Positions 25,923 through 34,837 are shown, counted from the first letter of the stretch. The stretch: DNA of 50,948 nucleotides from Candidatus Gastranaerophilales bacterium (GCA_910587375.1 CAJULR010000042.1:1-50948), one strand, 5' to 3'. Made by a program: numbers and translations. The notes: a model not told the origin generated them from the sequence alone.

Positions 25923-26934
25923 TCAAAACCTGGTTTTTAGCGCCAGCGTCAAAATTTAAACAAGAGTTTATGTTCTCTAAAGTTATCTCTAAAATTCTTC
26001 TTGTTGCTTCCTTTGTATCATAGGCTGTGTGCGGAGTTATAAGCACATTGTCCATCTTTAAAAGTCTGTTTGCGACAAGAAAATTCTTTAAACACGCGTC
26101 TTTTATTCCGTTAAAACCGGAGGCTTGAGAAGGTTTTTGCCATAATATATCTTCACATTCCATAACATCGAGCGCTGCATAAGCAACTCGCCTGTCCAAA
26201 ATGGCGTCATAGAGTGCAAACGTGTCGATTATCTCTCCGCGCGCCGTGTTTACAATAATTACACCTTTTTTTAAGGAATTTATTCTGTTTCTGTCAAACA
26301 TCTTAAGTGTGTCTGCGGTTAACGGGGCGTTTATGCTTATGATGTCTGAGCGGCGGCAAAGTTCATCAAGTGTAACATATTCTGCGTCCGTGTTTTTCTT
26401 TATATCATAGGCTATAACGTCCATAGAGAAGCCTTTTGCAATTTTTACAACCTTGGAACCTATTGCCCCCGTGCTGATTACACCCATCGTTTTTGAGAAC
26501 AATTCTACGCCCATATATTTATCCAAAAGAATATTGCCCATTCTAAGTGCGTTGTTGGATTGCGGGATTTTTCGAACCAAGGCAAGCAAACTTGCAAAAA
26601 CATATTCTGCAACCGTGTAATCCCCGTAATTTGGGCAATTAAAGACATGTATGCCGTTTTCGTTTGTATATCCTAAATCAACGTGTGAAAATCCGACGCT
26701 TCTTAAAAGGATGAATTTTAAGTTTGTAAATTTGCTTAAAACTTCCCGGTTTAAAAGGGATGGTGTGAAGACGGAAATAATTTCTGAATCAAGAAACTCT
26801 TCTGATATCTGCATAGTAGGGTGCAGGCTTGTTGGAATATATTGTGCCTCAAGGCTTTCGCCAAAATTTTTAGCAAGGTGTTTTCTTAAAAATATTTCTT
26901 CATGCGGAAGTGTGTCAAAAAATGTAATTTTCAT
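25918..26934 (-). CDS. D-isomer-specific 2-hydroxyacid dehydrogenase
   Basis: This is an NAD-dependent D-2-hydroxyacid dehydrogenase of 338 residues, most like the D-lactate dehydrogenase branch. The catalytic Arg sits in NTARGEIID, the Glu in DVMECED and the His in ITPHTAYDT. The nucleotide-binding loop reads GVISTGAIG where the family usually has GxxGxGxIG, so the first conserved Gly is Ser here. The substrate is not certain; D-lactate/pyruvate is most likely. No Shine-Dalgarno precedes the ATG. Upstream lies a structured RNA with promoter and terminator (26961-27134), which may control this gene. Confidence 0.88.
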   Translation of the reverse strand: MKITFFDTLPHEEIFLRKHLAKNFGESLEAQYIPTSLHPTMQISEEFLDSEIISVFTPSLLNREVLSKFTNLKFILLRSVGFSHVDLGYTNENGIHVFNCPNYGDYTVAEYVFASLLALVRKIPQSNNALRMGNILLDKYMGVELFSKTMGVISTGAIGSKVVKIAKGFSMDVIAYDIKKNTDAEYVTLDELCRRSDIISINAPLTADTLKMFDRNRINSLKKGVIIVNTARGEIIDTFALYDAILDRRVAYAALDVMECEDILWQKPSQASGFNGIKDACLKNFLVANRLLKMDNVLITPHTAYDTKEATRRILEITLENINSCLNFDAGAKNQVLI

Positions 26935-26960
26935 AGTGTTTAATTTTTAAACCGCACAGA

Positions 26961-27101
26961 AGGGAAAATAATCCCCCAAAGGACTATACTTTGGGGGTAT
27001 TTCAGCAAAAAGTAATCCTCTAATGCAAGAAGCCTGTATACAGGTGAGGTTTACTTTTGTTAAGGTCAAAGTTGTGGCCGAAGTTTGGGGGTCGGCCACG
27101 T
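26961..27101 (-). ncRNA. Structured RNA or attenuator leader upstream of the dehydrogenase gene
   Basis: The predicted transcript runs leftward from about 27100. First hairpin: GTGGCCGA / TCGGCCAC (plus-strand arms 27074-27081 and 27092-27099), 8 perfect bp. Second: 27008-27015 with 27051-27058 (8 bp) and, after one mismatch, 27017-27020 with 27046-27049 (4 bp), with CCTG/CAGG inside. Third: a terminator, 26973-26981 with 26989-26997. The loop of the first hairpin carries CCCCCAAA, the same as the 5' arm of the terminator, so it could pair with the terminator's 3' arm instead. It is either a stand-alone small RNA or a leader that controls the gene starting 38 bases beyond. It matches no RNA class I know. 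Confidence 0.6.
26973..26997 (-). terminator. Terminator hairpin of the structured RNA
   Basis: A 9-bp perfect stem (CCCCCAAAG / CTTTGGGGG) with a 7-base loop; on the minus strand ATTATTTT follows. Confidence 0.7.
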
Positions 27102-27105
27102 TTAT

Positions 27106-27134
27106 ATTATACGTTATATGTGGAAAAAATTCAA
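27106..27134 (-). promoter_or_regulatory. Minus-strand promoter of the structured RNA
   Basis: TTGAAT (27129-27134) and TATAAT (27106-27111) on the minus strand with a spacer of exactly 17 bases. The predicted start falls at the base of the first hairpin. Confidence 0.75.
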
Positions 27135-27150
27135 TACAACATTAATATAA

Positions 27151-27195
27151 ATTAACGTTTGTTAATGCTGGTTATTGTTAGTATTAACGTTGTTA
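27151..27195. promoter_or_regulatory. Paired direct repeats, candidate operator
   Basis: ATTAACGTTTGTTA (27151-27164) and ATTAACGTTGTTA (27183-27195) start 32 bases apart, close to three helical turns. They lie between the divergent structured RNA promoter and the MerR-like gene, so one protein bound here could control both. Confidence 0.5.
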
Positions 27196-27211
27196 TAAAT
27201 AATAGCTTTAT

Positions 27212-27595
27212 ATGAATAAAGCGTTAAAATTAAAATATGAAAACTCGGCAAAAACGCCTGATGAACCCATTTTTGCAACAAAAGATATAATGGAAATTTT
27301 CAAGTTTTCTTCCCAAGCTTCTGCGCAGCGTTTTGATAAAAGCGGTTTAGTTTGCGCCAAAAGAAATCGTATTGGACACAGATTGTATTCTTATAATCAA
27401 ATTGAACTTATGAAGAAGCTTCAAAAACTTGTTGAATTTGATATTTCTCATTTTACATTGAAAACCCTTATGGAGTTTGAAAAGTCCAAAGGCAGGGATC
27501 CTGTTGTATATCTTGAAGAGCTTGCCGAATTTTACACAAAAAGGTTATATTCTGCAAACAGAAATGCCGCAAGGAAAAAGAAAGACAGCGTTTAA
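27212..27595 (+). CDS. MerR-like DNA-binding protein
   Basis: This 127-residue protein has a winged helix-turn-helix resembling MerR at about 20-85: FATKDIMEIFKFSSQASAQR, GLVCAKRNRIGHRLYS, then YNQIELMKKLQKLVEF. The rest is a helix and a basic tail (ARKKKDSV); there is no metal-binding cysteine set or ligand domain. It is probably a transcription factor whose own regulatory region carries the paired repeats at 27151-27195. There is no Shine-Dalgarno. The 3' end overlaps the convergent symporter gene by 4 bases. Confidence 0.65.
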   Translation: MNKALKLKYENSAKTPDEPIFATKDIMEIFKFSSQASAQRFDKSGLVCAKRNRIGHRLYSYNQIELMKKLQKLVEFDISHFTLKTLMEFEKSKGRDPVVYLEELAEFYTKRLYSANRNAARKKKDSV

Positions 27596-28926
27596 ACCCG
27601 CTCAAATTTTTTGTCTACTTTGTTTTTAGCCTCTCTTGAGTGTTCTTTTGTGATGATATGTGGCAAAACGGGCTTTTTCTTCTTTTTGCCGTCTTCTATA
27701 TATTTTTCCATTTTTTCATAGTCAAAAGCGTCTTCCCACCTTGCAACAACAGTGGTGGCAACGCAATTTCCGATTAAGTTCACCGTTGTGCGCCCCATAT
27801 CAAGGATTTGGTCTATTCCAAGCAAAATTGCAACCCCGACAACTGGAAGCCCAAAACTTGATAAAGTCCCTGTTAAAACTACAAGTGAAACTCTTGGAAC
27901 ACCTGCAATGCCTTTAGATGTTAGCATTAGGGTTAACATAATTAAAATTTGTTGTTGAATTGGCAGATGAATGCCTGCAATTTGCGCGCAAAAAAGGGTT
28001 GTAAGTGCCAAATAGAGCGTGGAGCCGTCCAGGTTAAAGGTGTAACCCGTTGGCATTACAAAGCTTACAATGTTTTTTGGCACGCCAAATTTTTCCATAA
28101 CATCCATTGCCTTTGGAAGGGCGGCTTCCGATGTTGCCGTTGTAAAAGCAAGCAGAGCAGGCTCTTTTAAGGCTTTTATGAGCCCCCTGAATGGCACTTT
28201 AATAATTTTGCACACAACCGCAAGCACAATTAGTACAAACAGAGCCAAAGAAAGGTATGTAACGCCTATGAGCTTTGCATAGCTTGCAAGAATGCCTGTT
28301 CCGTTGTGGCCCACAGTGGCCGCGATTGCCCCAAAAACGCCTATTGGCGCAAAAAGCATAACAAATTCCGTGAATTTAAACATAATTTCACATGTGCTTT
28401 GCAGAAAATCAAGCACAGGACGGGCTTTTTGACCAATTGCACATATTGCAAGGGCAAAAAATATTGCAAAAACAACGATTTGAAGCAAATTTCCCTCGGC
28501 CATTGCCTTGAAAATGCTTGTGGGAACAAGGTTTATAATTATATGTGAAAAAGAATGATCAAGCTGGATGTTTTGCATTTTTTCAACGGCGGCCATTGAA
28601 ATGGCGCTAATGTCAATGTTGAAGCCAATCCCAGGCTTAAAGACATTTGCCATAACAAGCCCCAAAACAAGGGCAAGTGTTGTTACAATTTCAAAATAGA
28701 TAAGGGTTTTAAGGCCGATTTTACCAAGGTGTTTGACATCGCCATGGCCTGCAATTCCAACAACTAGCGTTGCAAAGATTAAAGGCGCAATTATCATCTT
28801 CACCATTCTTAAAAATACATCAGCCAAAGGCTGCATTTTTACAGCGTATTCAGGCGAAAGCCAACCAAAAATTATCCCCGCAGCGAACGCTATAAAGATA
28901 AATAAGGTTAATTTTGAGCCGGACAA
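27592..28926 (-). CDS. Dicarboxylate/amino acid:cation symporter (DAACS family)
   Basis: This inner-membrane secondary transporter has 444 residues and about eight helices plus two re-entrant loops. Family motifs visible are the GYTFNLDGSTLYLAL segment, MLTSKGIAGVPR and GIDQILDMGRTTVNLIGN. Members (GltP, DctA) import glutamate, aspartate or C4-dicarboxylates with protons or sodium; the substrate is not decided by the sequence. The start codon is TTG at 28926, supported by AGGAG with 6-base spacing. The leader contains a GC-rich hairpin (28967-29007). Confidence 0.92.
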   Translation of the reverse strand: MSGSKLTLFIFIAFAAGIIFGWLSPEYAVKMQPLADVFLRMVKMIIAPLIFATLVVGIAGHGDVKHLGKIGLKTLIYFEIVTTLALVLGLVMANVFKPGIGFNIDISAISMAAVEKMQNIQLDHSFSHIIINLVPTSIFKAMAEGNLLQIVVFAIFFALAICAIGQKARPVLDFLQSTCEIMFKFTEFVMLFAPIGVFGAIAATVGHNGTGILASYAKLIGVTYLSLALFVLIVLAVVCKIIKVPFRGLIKALKEPALLAFTTATSEAALPKAMDVMEKFGVPKNIVSFVMPTGYTFNLDGSTLYLALTTLFCAQIAGIHLPIQQQILIMLTLMLTSKGIAGVPRVSLVVLTGTLSSFGLPVVGVAILLGIDQILDMGRTTVNLIGNCVATTVVARWEDAFDYEKMEKYIEDGKKKKKPVLPHIITKEHSREAKNKVDKKFERV

Positions 28927-28966
28927 TTTTTTCTCCTAATCCTTATGTGTTTTTTGGATGTTGCGG

Positions 28967-29007
28967 CCGGGCGCGTGCTGTTTGAAAAATGTGGTTAAGC
29001 GCGCCGG
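28967..29007. repeat. GC-rich hairpin in the symporter leader
   Basis: CCGG-G-CGCG (28967-28975) can pair with CGCGCCGG (29000-29007), 8 bp with one bulged G. The stretch is far richer in G+C than its surroundings. Confidence 0.35.
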
Positions 29008-29047
29008 GGGCGGTTTTTCTAAACTAATACAATTGTAATACAAAAAA

Positions 29048-29713
29048 TTATTTTGTGTATTCTTTGGTGCATTGAAGTAACCAATTGTAAACATCAATCG
29101 TAACCGGGCAAATTGCAAGCTCTCTTTTTACAAGGCTTTTGATTGTTTCTTTGAAGCAGACAAAAAGTGCAAAATCAAGCCCTGTCTGCCCTTTGTCTTT
29201 GTGTTCGTCTAAAATTTTAAGAATTTTTTCTCTGTATTCAGGCTCGCGTGTTTTTGCTTCAATTTTATCGGCCAAAAATATAATCTTCTCAAAGGCTGTC
29301 ATATTAACCTTTCCAAGGGTGTGACACCTTATTGCGGATAAAATTTCTTCATCTTTAATCCCGAATTTTTCCCTTGCAAAGTATTCCCCAACGGGTGCAT
29401 GGAATGTTTTATAGTTTAAAAGCTCGTTTTTATCAACGTTTTGAACCTTTGTTTTTAAAAGGTTTAAAAGTTCATCGTTTGAAAAGCATTTGGCGCAATC
29501 GTGTAAAAGCCCTGCAATTCCTGCCTTTTCAGTATCTAATCCATACCTTTGCGCAAGTTCTTTTGCACATTCTTCAACCCCAAGAGTGTGGATATATCTT
29601 TCTTCTGTAAGGTGCTCTTTAAGCCATTTTAGAAGTTCTTCCCTTGTCTTTGGCGCGGCAGCGCTTGCTTTTTGCCCGTTATTGTTGCAATTATCTGTAT
29701 AATTTGTGTTCAT
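29048..29713 (-). CDS. yqeK: YqeK-type HD hydrolase (symmetrical Ap4A hydrolase)
   Basis: This 221-residue HD-domain protein has the metal motif in GIAGLLHDCAKCFSND and the companion SAIRCHTLGKVNMTAFEKIIFLADKIE. YqeK hydrolyses diadenosine tetraphosphate to two ADP. The first ~25 residues (Asn-rich, then Lys/Ala) are not conserved, so a later start near the KTREELLKWLKEHL segment is possible; GAAGG with 8-base spacing supports the ATG at 29713. It overlaps nadD by 23 bases, and the nadD-yqeK pair is common in Gram-positive and related genomes. Confidence 0.9.
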   Translation of the reverse strand: MNTNYTDNCNNNGQKASAAAPKTREELLKWLKEHLTEERYIHTLGVEECAKELAQRYGLDTEKAGIAGLLHDCAKCFSNDELLNLLKTKVQNVDKNELLNYKTFHAPVGEYFAREKFGIKDEEILSAIRCHTLGKVNMTAFEKIIFLADKIEAKTREPEYREKILKILDEHKDKGQTGLDFALFVCFKETIKSLVKRELAICPVTIDVYNWLLQCTKEYTK

Positions 29714-30305
29714 TTATATATCCTTCAACTTTTTTATCGACAAAATTCTCTAAAGAAAGGCCTGTGCTTGTTTCGCGCTTTACAGCTTCCCTTATTTTAT
29801 TTGATTCGATGTCAAAATATTCAGCATTTGAAAGCTCAAAATCAAACCCTCTTTCTTTTAAGGCAAGAATTTCCTCATCAGTGACGCCAGAGTGCCTTTT
29901 TAAGACTATAAACTTCACCTTTTCTTTTAATATTTCAGGGTTTTTCCATTTTTCAATCCCTATAAATGCGTCATAGCCCAAGATAAAAGGAACTTTACCA
30001 TCCCAAAGGCTTGATTTTTCAACTGTTTCAAAGATTTTATTTATGGTTTTATAGCTGTATGTTGGCGGCTCCAGGCTTTTTTCAATATCTGAAACAACCC
30101 CGAGAGATGGCGGAACTGCAAGATGTACCATATTAAATCTATGGTGAAAATCAAGGGTTTTCTTGTGCGGCGGGGCAAAAGCGGGTACAAAAATAATTTT
30201 TTCAAAGGAAAATTCACGCTTTATGTGTTCTGCAAGGCGGGTGTGCCCCAAATGCGGCGGGTTAAAGGTGCCAAAGAAATAACAATTCTTTAGGTTCTGT
30301 TCCAT
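29691..30305 (-). CDS. nadD: Nicotinate-nucleotide adenylyltransferase
   Basis: NadD adenylates nicotinic acid mononucleotide in NAD synthesis. The 204-residue protein starts with YFFGTFNPPHLGHTRLAEH, holding the nucleotidyltransferase HxGH motif; FVPAFAPPHK and the ISSTxIR-like end (FDIESNKIREAVKRE) follow. In that last motif the usual Ser-Ser-Thr is Glu-Ser-Asn. AAGGG precedes the ATG by 4 bases. It is followed by yqeK and divergent from rqcH, 56 bases away. Together with nadK at 5068 it covers two steps of NAD(P) synthesis. Confidence 0.93.
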   Translation of the reverse strand: MEQNLKNCYFFGTFNPPHLGHTRLAEHIKREFSFEKIIFVPAFAPPHKKTLDFHHRFNMVHLAVPPSLGVVSDIEKSLEPPTYSYKTINKIFETVEKSSLWDGKVPFILGYDAFIGIEKWKNPEILKEKVKFIVLKRHSGVTDEEILALKERGFDFELSNAEYFDIESNKIREAVKRETSTGLSLENFVDKKVEGYINEHKLYR

Positions 30306-30361
30306 TTTGCCCTTGTGTCCTTTGATTTACTATCTTTTTTGATTATATTACAATTAAAAAT

Positions 30362-32080
30362 ATGTACAATTTAGATTCTTTGAGTTTAAAATTTTTAATT
30401 GAAGAAAACAGGGAATTTCTTTCGGGGGCTGTTGTTCAGAAAATTCAAATGCCATCAAAAAGGGAAATCCTTCTTCATTTAAGGAATTTAGGGGAAAATA
30501 GAAGGCTCTATATCAACGTTGACCCTAAATTTGCCCATATGAATTTTATTTCAAATAAGGACAATTATTCAATTAAAATTCCAAAAGAGCCGCCAATGTT
30601 TTGCATGCTATTAAGAAAACATATGGAGGGTGCGAAATTTCAGGCTGTGCGCGTGGTTGATTATGAGCGCATTGTGGAATTTTATTTTGAAATTTATGAT
30701 GAAATAGGCTCTGCCGTTCCAATGTGTTTAAGTGTTGAATTTATGGGCAAACATTCAAACGCGATTCTTTATAATGCCCAAAATAAAATAATAGCAGGGT
30801 GCGTACATAATATTTCGCCCGAAAAAAGCTCTGTTAGAGAAGTTTGGGGCGGAATTTCCTATATTTACCCGCCAAAACAGGATAAAACCGATATTTTAAA
30901 AACAAGTATTGCAGGATTTTTTAACGTGTGCGGCAATGACACCTTGGCTCTTAATTCAGACATGCAAGGGCTTTTGGATAAAATTTCGGGGCATTATTAC
31001 TATTTTTCAAAAGGTTATTTAAATTTTCTTTTGAAAAAAGCTCCAAAGGCAACGGAAGAATTGTTTTCATATCTTCAAAAGGCAGCGTCATGGGGTGAAA
31101 GTGTTAAGGAATTTTGGGTGCAAAATATTTCAGACGAGGGAATTTTGGCGCCTTCGGATATGTTCTTAAGCGCACCTTTGAATGTGTCCTTAAATGCGTC
31201 CTTAAATGCAGACACTGAAACCTTAAGCCTTAATTTTTTAATTGAAAAATATTTTTCTTATTTTGTTTTAAAGGATTTAATCGGTGCAAAAAAAGCCCAT
31301 CTTACAAGGCTTTTAGGAAAAGAATATAAAAGGTGTAAAGACATTGTTTCAAATTCTTCTAAAAAAAACTCATACGAACTGCACAGAAAAAAAGGTGAGT
31401 TGCTTTTAGCGTATATGTACATCTTTAAGGATGTTACAGCAGGTGATAAGGTTGTTTTGGAGGGTGTTGAAATTTCGCTCGATACTTCAAAAACCATTCC
31501 TGAAAACGCACAGAGGTATTTTGCGCTTTATCAAAAAGGAAAGACTGCAAAGGAAATTCAGGAAAAACGCGAAGAGGAGGCTAAAAGCGTCCTTGAATAT
31601 TTGGATTCCATCCTTTTTTCAATTGAAAACGCGCGCAGTGTTGAAGTTTTGGATGAAATTGAAGAAGAGTTGAGCGAATTTTTCATAAAAGAAAAAGGCG
31701 GAAGCAAAAAACCTCTTTTAAAAGAAAAAAATACGAAAATTTCAACAGAAAACCTTGATTTTAAAGGTTTTACAATATATATAGGTAAAAATAATAAGCA
31801 AAATGATTATTTAATTAAAAAGGTGTCAAGCCCTGAAGATATTTGGCTTCACGGGAAAGATTGCCCTTCTGCCCATGTTTTTATTAAAACAGAAAACGGC
31901 AAAAAACAAGTGCCAGATGAGGTTTTGCTTTTTGCGTGTAATTTGGTGAAGGAAAATTCGCCGATGAAAAATTCTGCCAAAGCCTCAATTATTTATACCA
32001 AAAGAAAATTTATCAAACGTCCGCCCGACACGCACCCCGGGTATGTCACATACAGGGAAGAAAGAGAAATTGTTGTGTAG
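30362..32080 (+). CDS. rqcH: NFACT family ribosome quality-control protein RqcH
   Basis: RqcH (Rqc2/NEMF homologue) binds stalled 50S subunits and adds alanine tails. The 572-residue protein has NFACT-N (residues 1-200, LIEENREFLSGAVVQKIQMP), a coiled-coil middle (about 320-450) and NFACT-R with DIWLHGKDCPSAHVFIK and a final HPGYVTYREEREIVV. Such proteins were long annotated as fibronectin-binding. No Shine-Dalgarno precedes the ATG; TACAAT (30349-30354) lies 7 bases before it, suggesting a leaderless message. Confidence 0.93.
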   Translation: MYNLDSLSLKFLIEENREFLSGAVVQKIQMPSKREILLHLRNLGENRRLYINVDPKFAHMNFISNKDNYSIKIPKEPPMFCMLLRKHMEGAKFQAVRVVDYERIVEFYFEIYDEIGSAVPMCLSVEFMGKHSNAILYNAQNKIIAGCVHNISPEKSSVREVWGGISYIYPPKQDKTDILKTSIAGFFNVCGNDTLALNSDMQGLLDKISGHYYYFSKGYLNFLLKKAPKATEELFSYLQKAASWGESVKEFWVQNISDEGILAPSDMFLSAPLNVSLNASLNADTETLSLNFLIEKYFSYFVLKDLIGAKKAHLTRLLGKEYKRCKDIVSNSSKKNSYELHRKKGELLLAYMYIFKDVTAGDKVVLEGVEISLDTSKTIPENAQRYFALYQKGKTAKEIQEKREEEAKSVLEYLDSILFSIENARSVEVLDEIEEELSEFFIKEKGGSKKPLLKEKNTKISTENLDFKGFTIYIGKNNKQNDYLIKKVSSPEDIWLHGKDCPSAHVFIKTENGKKQVPDEVLLFACNLVKENSPMKNSAKASIIYTKRKFIKRPPDTHPGYVTYREEREIVV

Positions 32081-32279
32081 GTTGGTATAGCAGTATACTA
32101 AAACCAGGCTTTTTCAAGAAAATTTGCACATAAAACCTTGTTTGTACTAAAATTGGAAATGCAGGTGCGAAGGGCGCCAAATATTTTGCGAAAAATTTTC
32201 TTGCAAAAGTTTGTAAAAGTTGGTAAAACACCCATCAACCCTGTAAAAACGGCAAACAAGAGGATAAAAGGATTTATTT

Positions 32280-34757
32280 ATGCAGGTTTCACTGGAATGG
32301 CTTAATGAATATGTTGATTTGGAAGGTATCAGCCCGGAACAGATTGCTCATAGTCTTACCATGAGCGGCTTAGAGGTTGAAGAAGTTGAATGCAAAAAAC
32401 CGAATTTCACAAACATAATAACGGCGCTGATTAAAAAAATCGATAATCATCCAAATGCAGACAAGCTTCACCTTGTGACTGTTGACACCGGAAGTGCTGA
32501 AAAAACTGTTGTTTGTGGTGCCCAAAATATTAAAGAAGGCCAGATTATTCCTTATGCAAGCGTAGGGTCCAAAGTTTTTTCAAGAAAAACGAGAGAAATT
32601 TTTGAACTTACTCCTGCGGTAATTAGGGGGGTTGAATCTCAGGGTATGCTTTGCTCTCAAGATGAATTGGGGCTTGAGGGCATGCAAAAAGAAGATGGTA
32701 TCTTAATTTTGAATAACCCTGCACTTGCTTTGGGCGAAATTAAACTTGGTGAACCTCTTGAAAAAATATTAAATTTAAATGATGAAATCATTTTCCACCT
32801 TGCGCCGACTGCAAACAGGGGCGATCAAATGTCTGTAATCGGTGTTGCAAGGGAATTATCGGCTCTTTTCAACAGAAAACTAAAATTTTCTCCTCTTTGT
32901 GCCACAAAAGATACAGCAACAGATAAATTCAAAGTTGAAATTTTAGATGGAGAAGCCTGCAAATATTATTCAATTGCGCTTTTAAAAGACATCACAATTA
33001 AGCCTGCTCCCGATTTTATTCAAAGAAGGGTGACAGCGGCAGGCATGAGGCCTATAAATAACGTTGTTGATATTACAAACTATGTTATGCTTGAGTTGGG
33101 AACGCCTTTGCATGCGTTTGATTTTGATAAACTCGATAATTATCTTTGCGTTCGTTATGCAAAAGAGGGCGAAAAGCTTGTTACCATTGATGAAGTTGAA
33201 AGAAATTTAACCAAGGAAACCGTTGTTATTGCAACAAAAGAAAAACCTGTCTGCATAGGTGGCGTTTTTGGCGGGTATAATTCTGAAATTGATGGTAACA
33301 GCAAAAATATTGCGCTTGAAGCGGCATTTTTCCCTGCGCACACAAACAGAAAATCCGCGCGCTCTATTGGATATAGGTCTGAAGCTAGTGCCAGATTTGA
33401 GCGCGGTGTTGATATTGAGCTTGTTCAAATGGGCTTAATGCAGGCTGTTAATCTTTTAATTAAATACGCAGACGCCAAGTTTGAGGGCATGACAGAATGC
33501 GGGAATAATAAAAAAGATGATATTGAAATAACCCTAAGGAATTCTGAAATTAAAAGGATTCTAGGTGTTGAAATAGAACAGGCAAAATGCATTGAAATTC
33601 TTGAAAACCTTGGCTTTGAGCTTTTAGGAAAAAATGAGATTGCGGCAAAATTTAAAGTGCCAAGCTACAGGACAAATGATGTTTACCGTGAAATTGACTT
33701 AATTGAAGAAGTGGCGCGTATTTCAGGTTATGACAACATTCCGCCGACTTTAATGAGTATCTCTGAAGGCGCCACAATTACACCTGAGCAAAGAACCCTA
33801 AAGGCAATCAACGAGATGTTTTTAAACCTTGGGTTTGATGAAATTGTGACAAGTTCACTTGTGGGCGAAAATCTTTATAAAGATTTTATGAATGAGCTAA
33901 AATCTGAAAACGCGGTTGTTGTAATGAATCCGCAAAGTGAAGACGCCACAACTCTCCGTCAACAGCTTATGCCTAGCCTTTTGAATGTTGTAAAACTGAA
34001 CTTTGATATGGCAAATAAAAATTTCAGATTTTATGAAATTGGAAAAACCTTTAAAAAGGTGGCTGAATCCACAGAAGACCGCTCTGGTGTTGAAGAAAAA
34101 AGAAAACTCACAGGCTGTATTTTTGGAAATGTTAATAATGAACTTTGGGATAAAAAAGGCACACCTGATTTTTACACAATGAAAGGTGTAATTGAAAACC
34201 TTTTTGACATTTTGGACTTAGAAAAAAGGATTGTTTATTCTGAATTTAGAGAAGCTGAAAATTGTAAATTTATGCACCCTTATCAGACAGCAACAGTTGG
34301 CCTTTTGGGGAAAAGTTTCACCAATATTGGATATTTCGGAAAAATCCACCCGATTTTAGCAGATAAGATGAAATTAAATCAGGATTTGTTTGTGTTTGAA
34401 TTGGATTTGGAAGAAATTTTGGCTGCAATCCAAACAGGCGGCGTTGTGAAATATAAAAAACTTCCTCAAACAACGCCAATATCAAGAGATATTGCTTTTG
34501 TTGCAGATAAAACAATAACAAATGCCGATATTTTAAAAGCGGTGAAGAAATTCAGCGACAAAAACATATCAAAAGGCGTTAAAATCTTTGATATCTACGA
34601 AGGGGCAAATATTGAAGCGGGCAAAAGAAGCCTTGCATACAGGATTACCCTTCAAGATGAAAACAAAACGCCAACAGATGAAATTATTGAAGCTGAAATT
34701 TCAAAGATAAAAGCTGGTCTTGAAAAAACTTTTGAGGGCTTGAGCTTCAGGCAATAA
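32280..34757 (+). CDS. pheT: Phenylalanine-tRNA ligase beta subunit
   Basis: This is the 825-residue beta subunit of the heterotetrameric enzyme. Order: start MQVSLEWLNEYVDLEGI; tRNA-binding OB domain (about 40-150, HPNADKLHLVTVDTG); B3/B4 editing domain (210-385); B5 (400-475); catalytic-like region; FDX-ACB anticodon domain at the end (730-825, LPQTTPISRDIAFV). The alpha subunit pheS is not in the window, so the pair is split, like glyS without glyQ. AGGA 9 bases before the ATG is the ribosome site. The 199-base gap upstream shows no gene; short A+T-rich hairpins only. Confidence 0.96.
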   Translation: MQVSLEWLNEYVDLEGISPEQIAHSLTMSGLEVEEVECKKPNFTNIITALIKKIDNHPNADKLHLVTVDTGSAEKTVVCGAQNIKEGQIIPYASVGSKVFSRKTREIFELTPAVIRGVESQGMLCSQDELGLEGMQKEDGILILNNPALALGEIKLGEPLEKILNLNDEIIFHLAPTANRGDQMSVIGVARELSALFNRKLKFSPLCATKDTATDKFKVEILDGEACKYYSIALLKDITIKPAPDFIQRRVTAAGMRPINNVVDITNYVMLELGTPLHAFDFDKLDNYLCVRYAKEGEKLVTIDEVERNLTKETVVIATKEKPVCIGGVFGGYNSEIDGNSKNIALEAAFFPAHTNRKSARSIGYRSEASARFERGVDIELVQMGLMQAVNLLIKYADAKFEGMTECGNNKKDDIEITLRNSEIKRILGVEIEQAKCIEILENLGFELLGKNEIAAKFKVPSYRTNDVYREIDLIEEVARISGYDNIPPTLMSISEGATITPEQRTLKAINEMFLNLGFDEIVTSSLVGENLYKDFMNELKSENAVVVMNPQSEDATTLRQQLMPSLLNVVKLNFDMANKNFRFYEIGKTFKKVAESTEDRSGVEEKRKLTGCIFGNVNNELWDKKGTPDFYTMKGVIENLFDILDLEKRIVYSEFREAENCKFMHPYQTATVGLLGKSFTNIGYFGKIHPILADKMKLNQDLFVFELDLEEILAAIQTGGVVKYKKLPQTTPISRDIAFVADKTITNADILKAVKKFSDKNISKGVKIFDIYEGANIEAGKRSLAYRITLQDENKTPTDEIIEAEISKIKAGLEKTFEGLSFRQ

Positions 34758-34837
34758 TAAGGTGTAAATGTTTGTAGAATTGAGCACTTTGGGGCTTGTT
34801 ATGCAAAAACAGACCTTGCTTCTAAAGTATGCCAAAT

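Noticed and set aside
26935..27130. tRNA, 6S RNA, SRP RNA or known riboswitch at the structured RNA
   Set aside because: No cloverleaf, no SRP apical loop (GGAAG/AGCAG), no long closing stem with central bubble, and no riboswitch core that I recognise.
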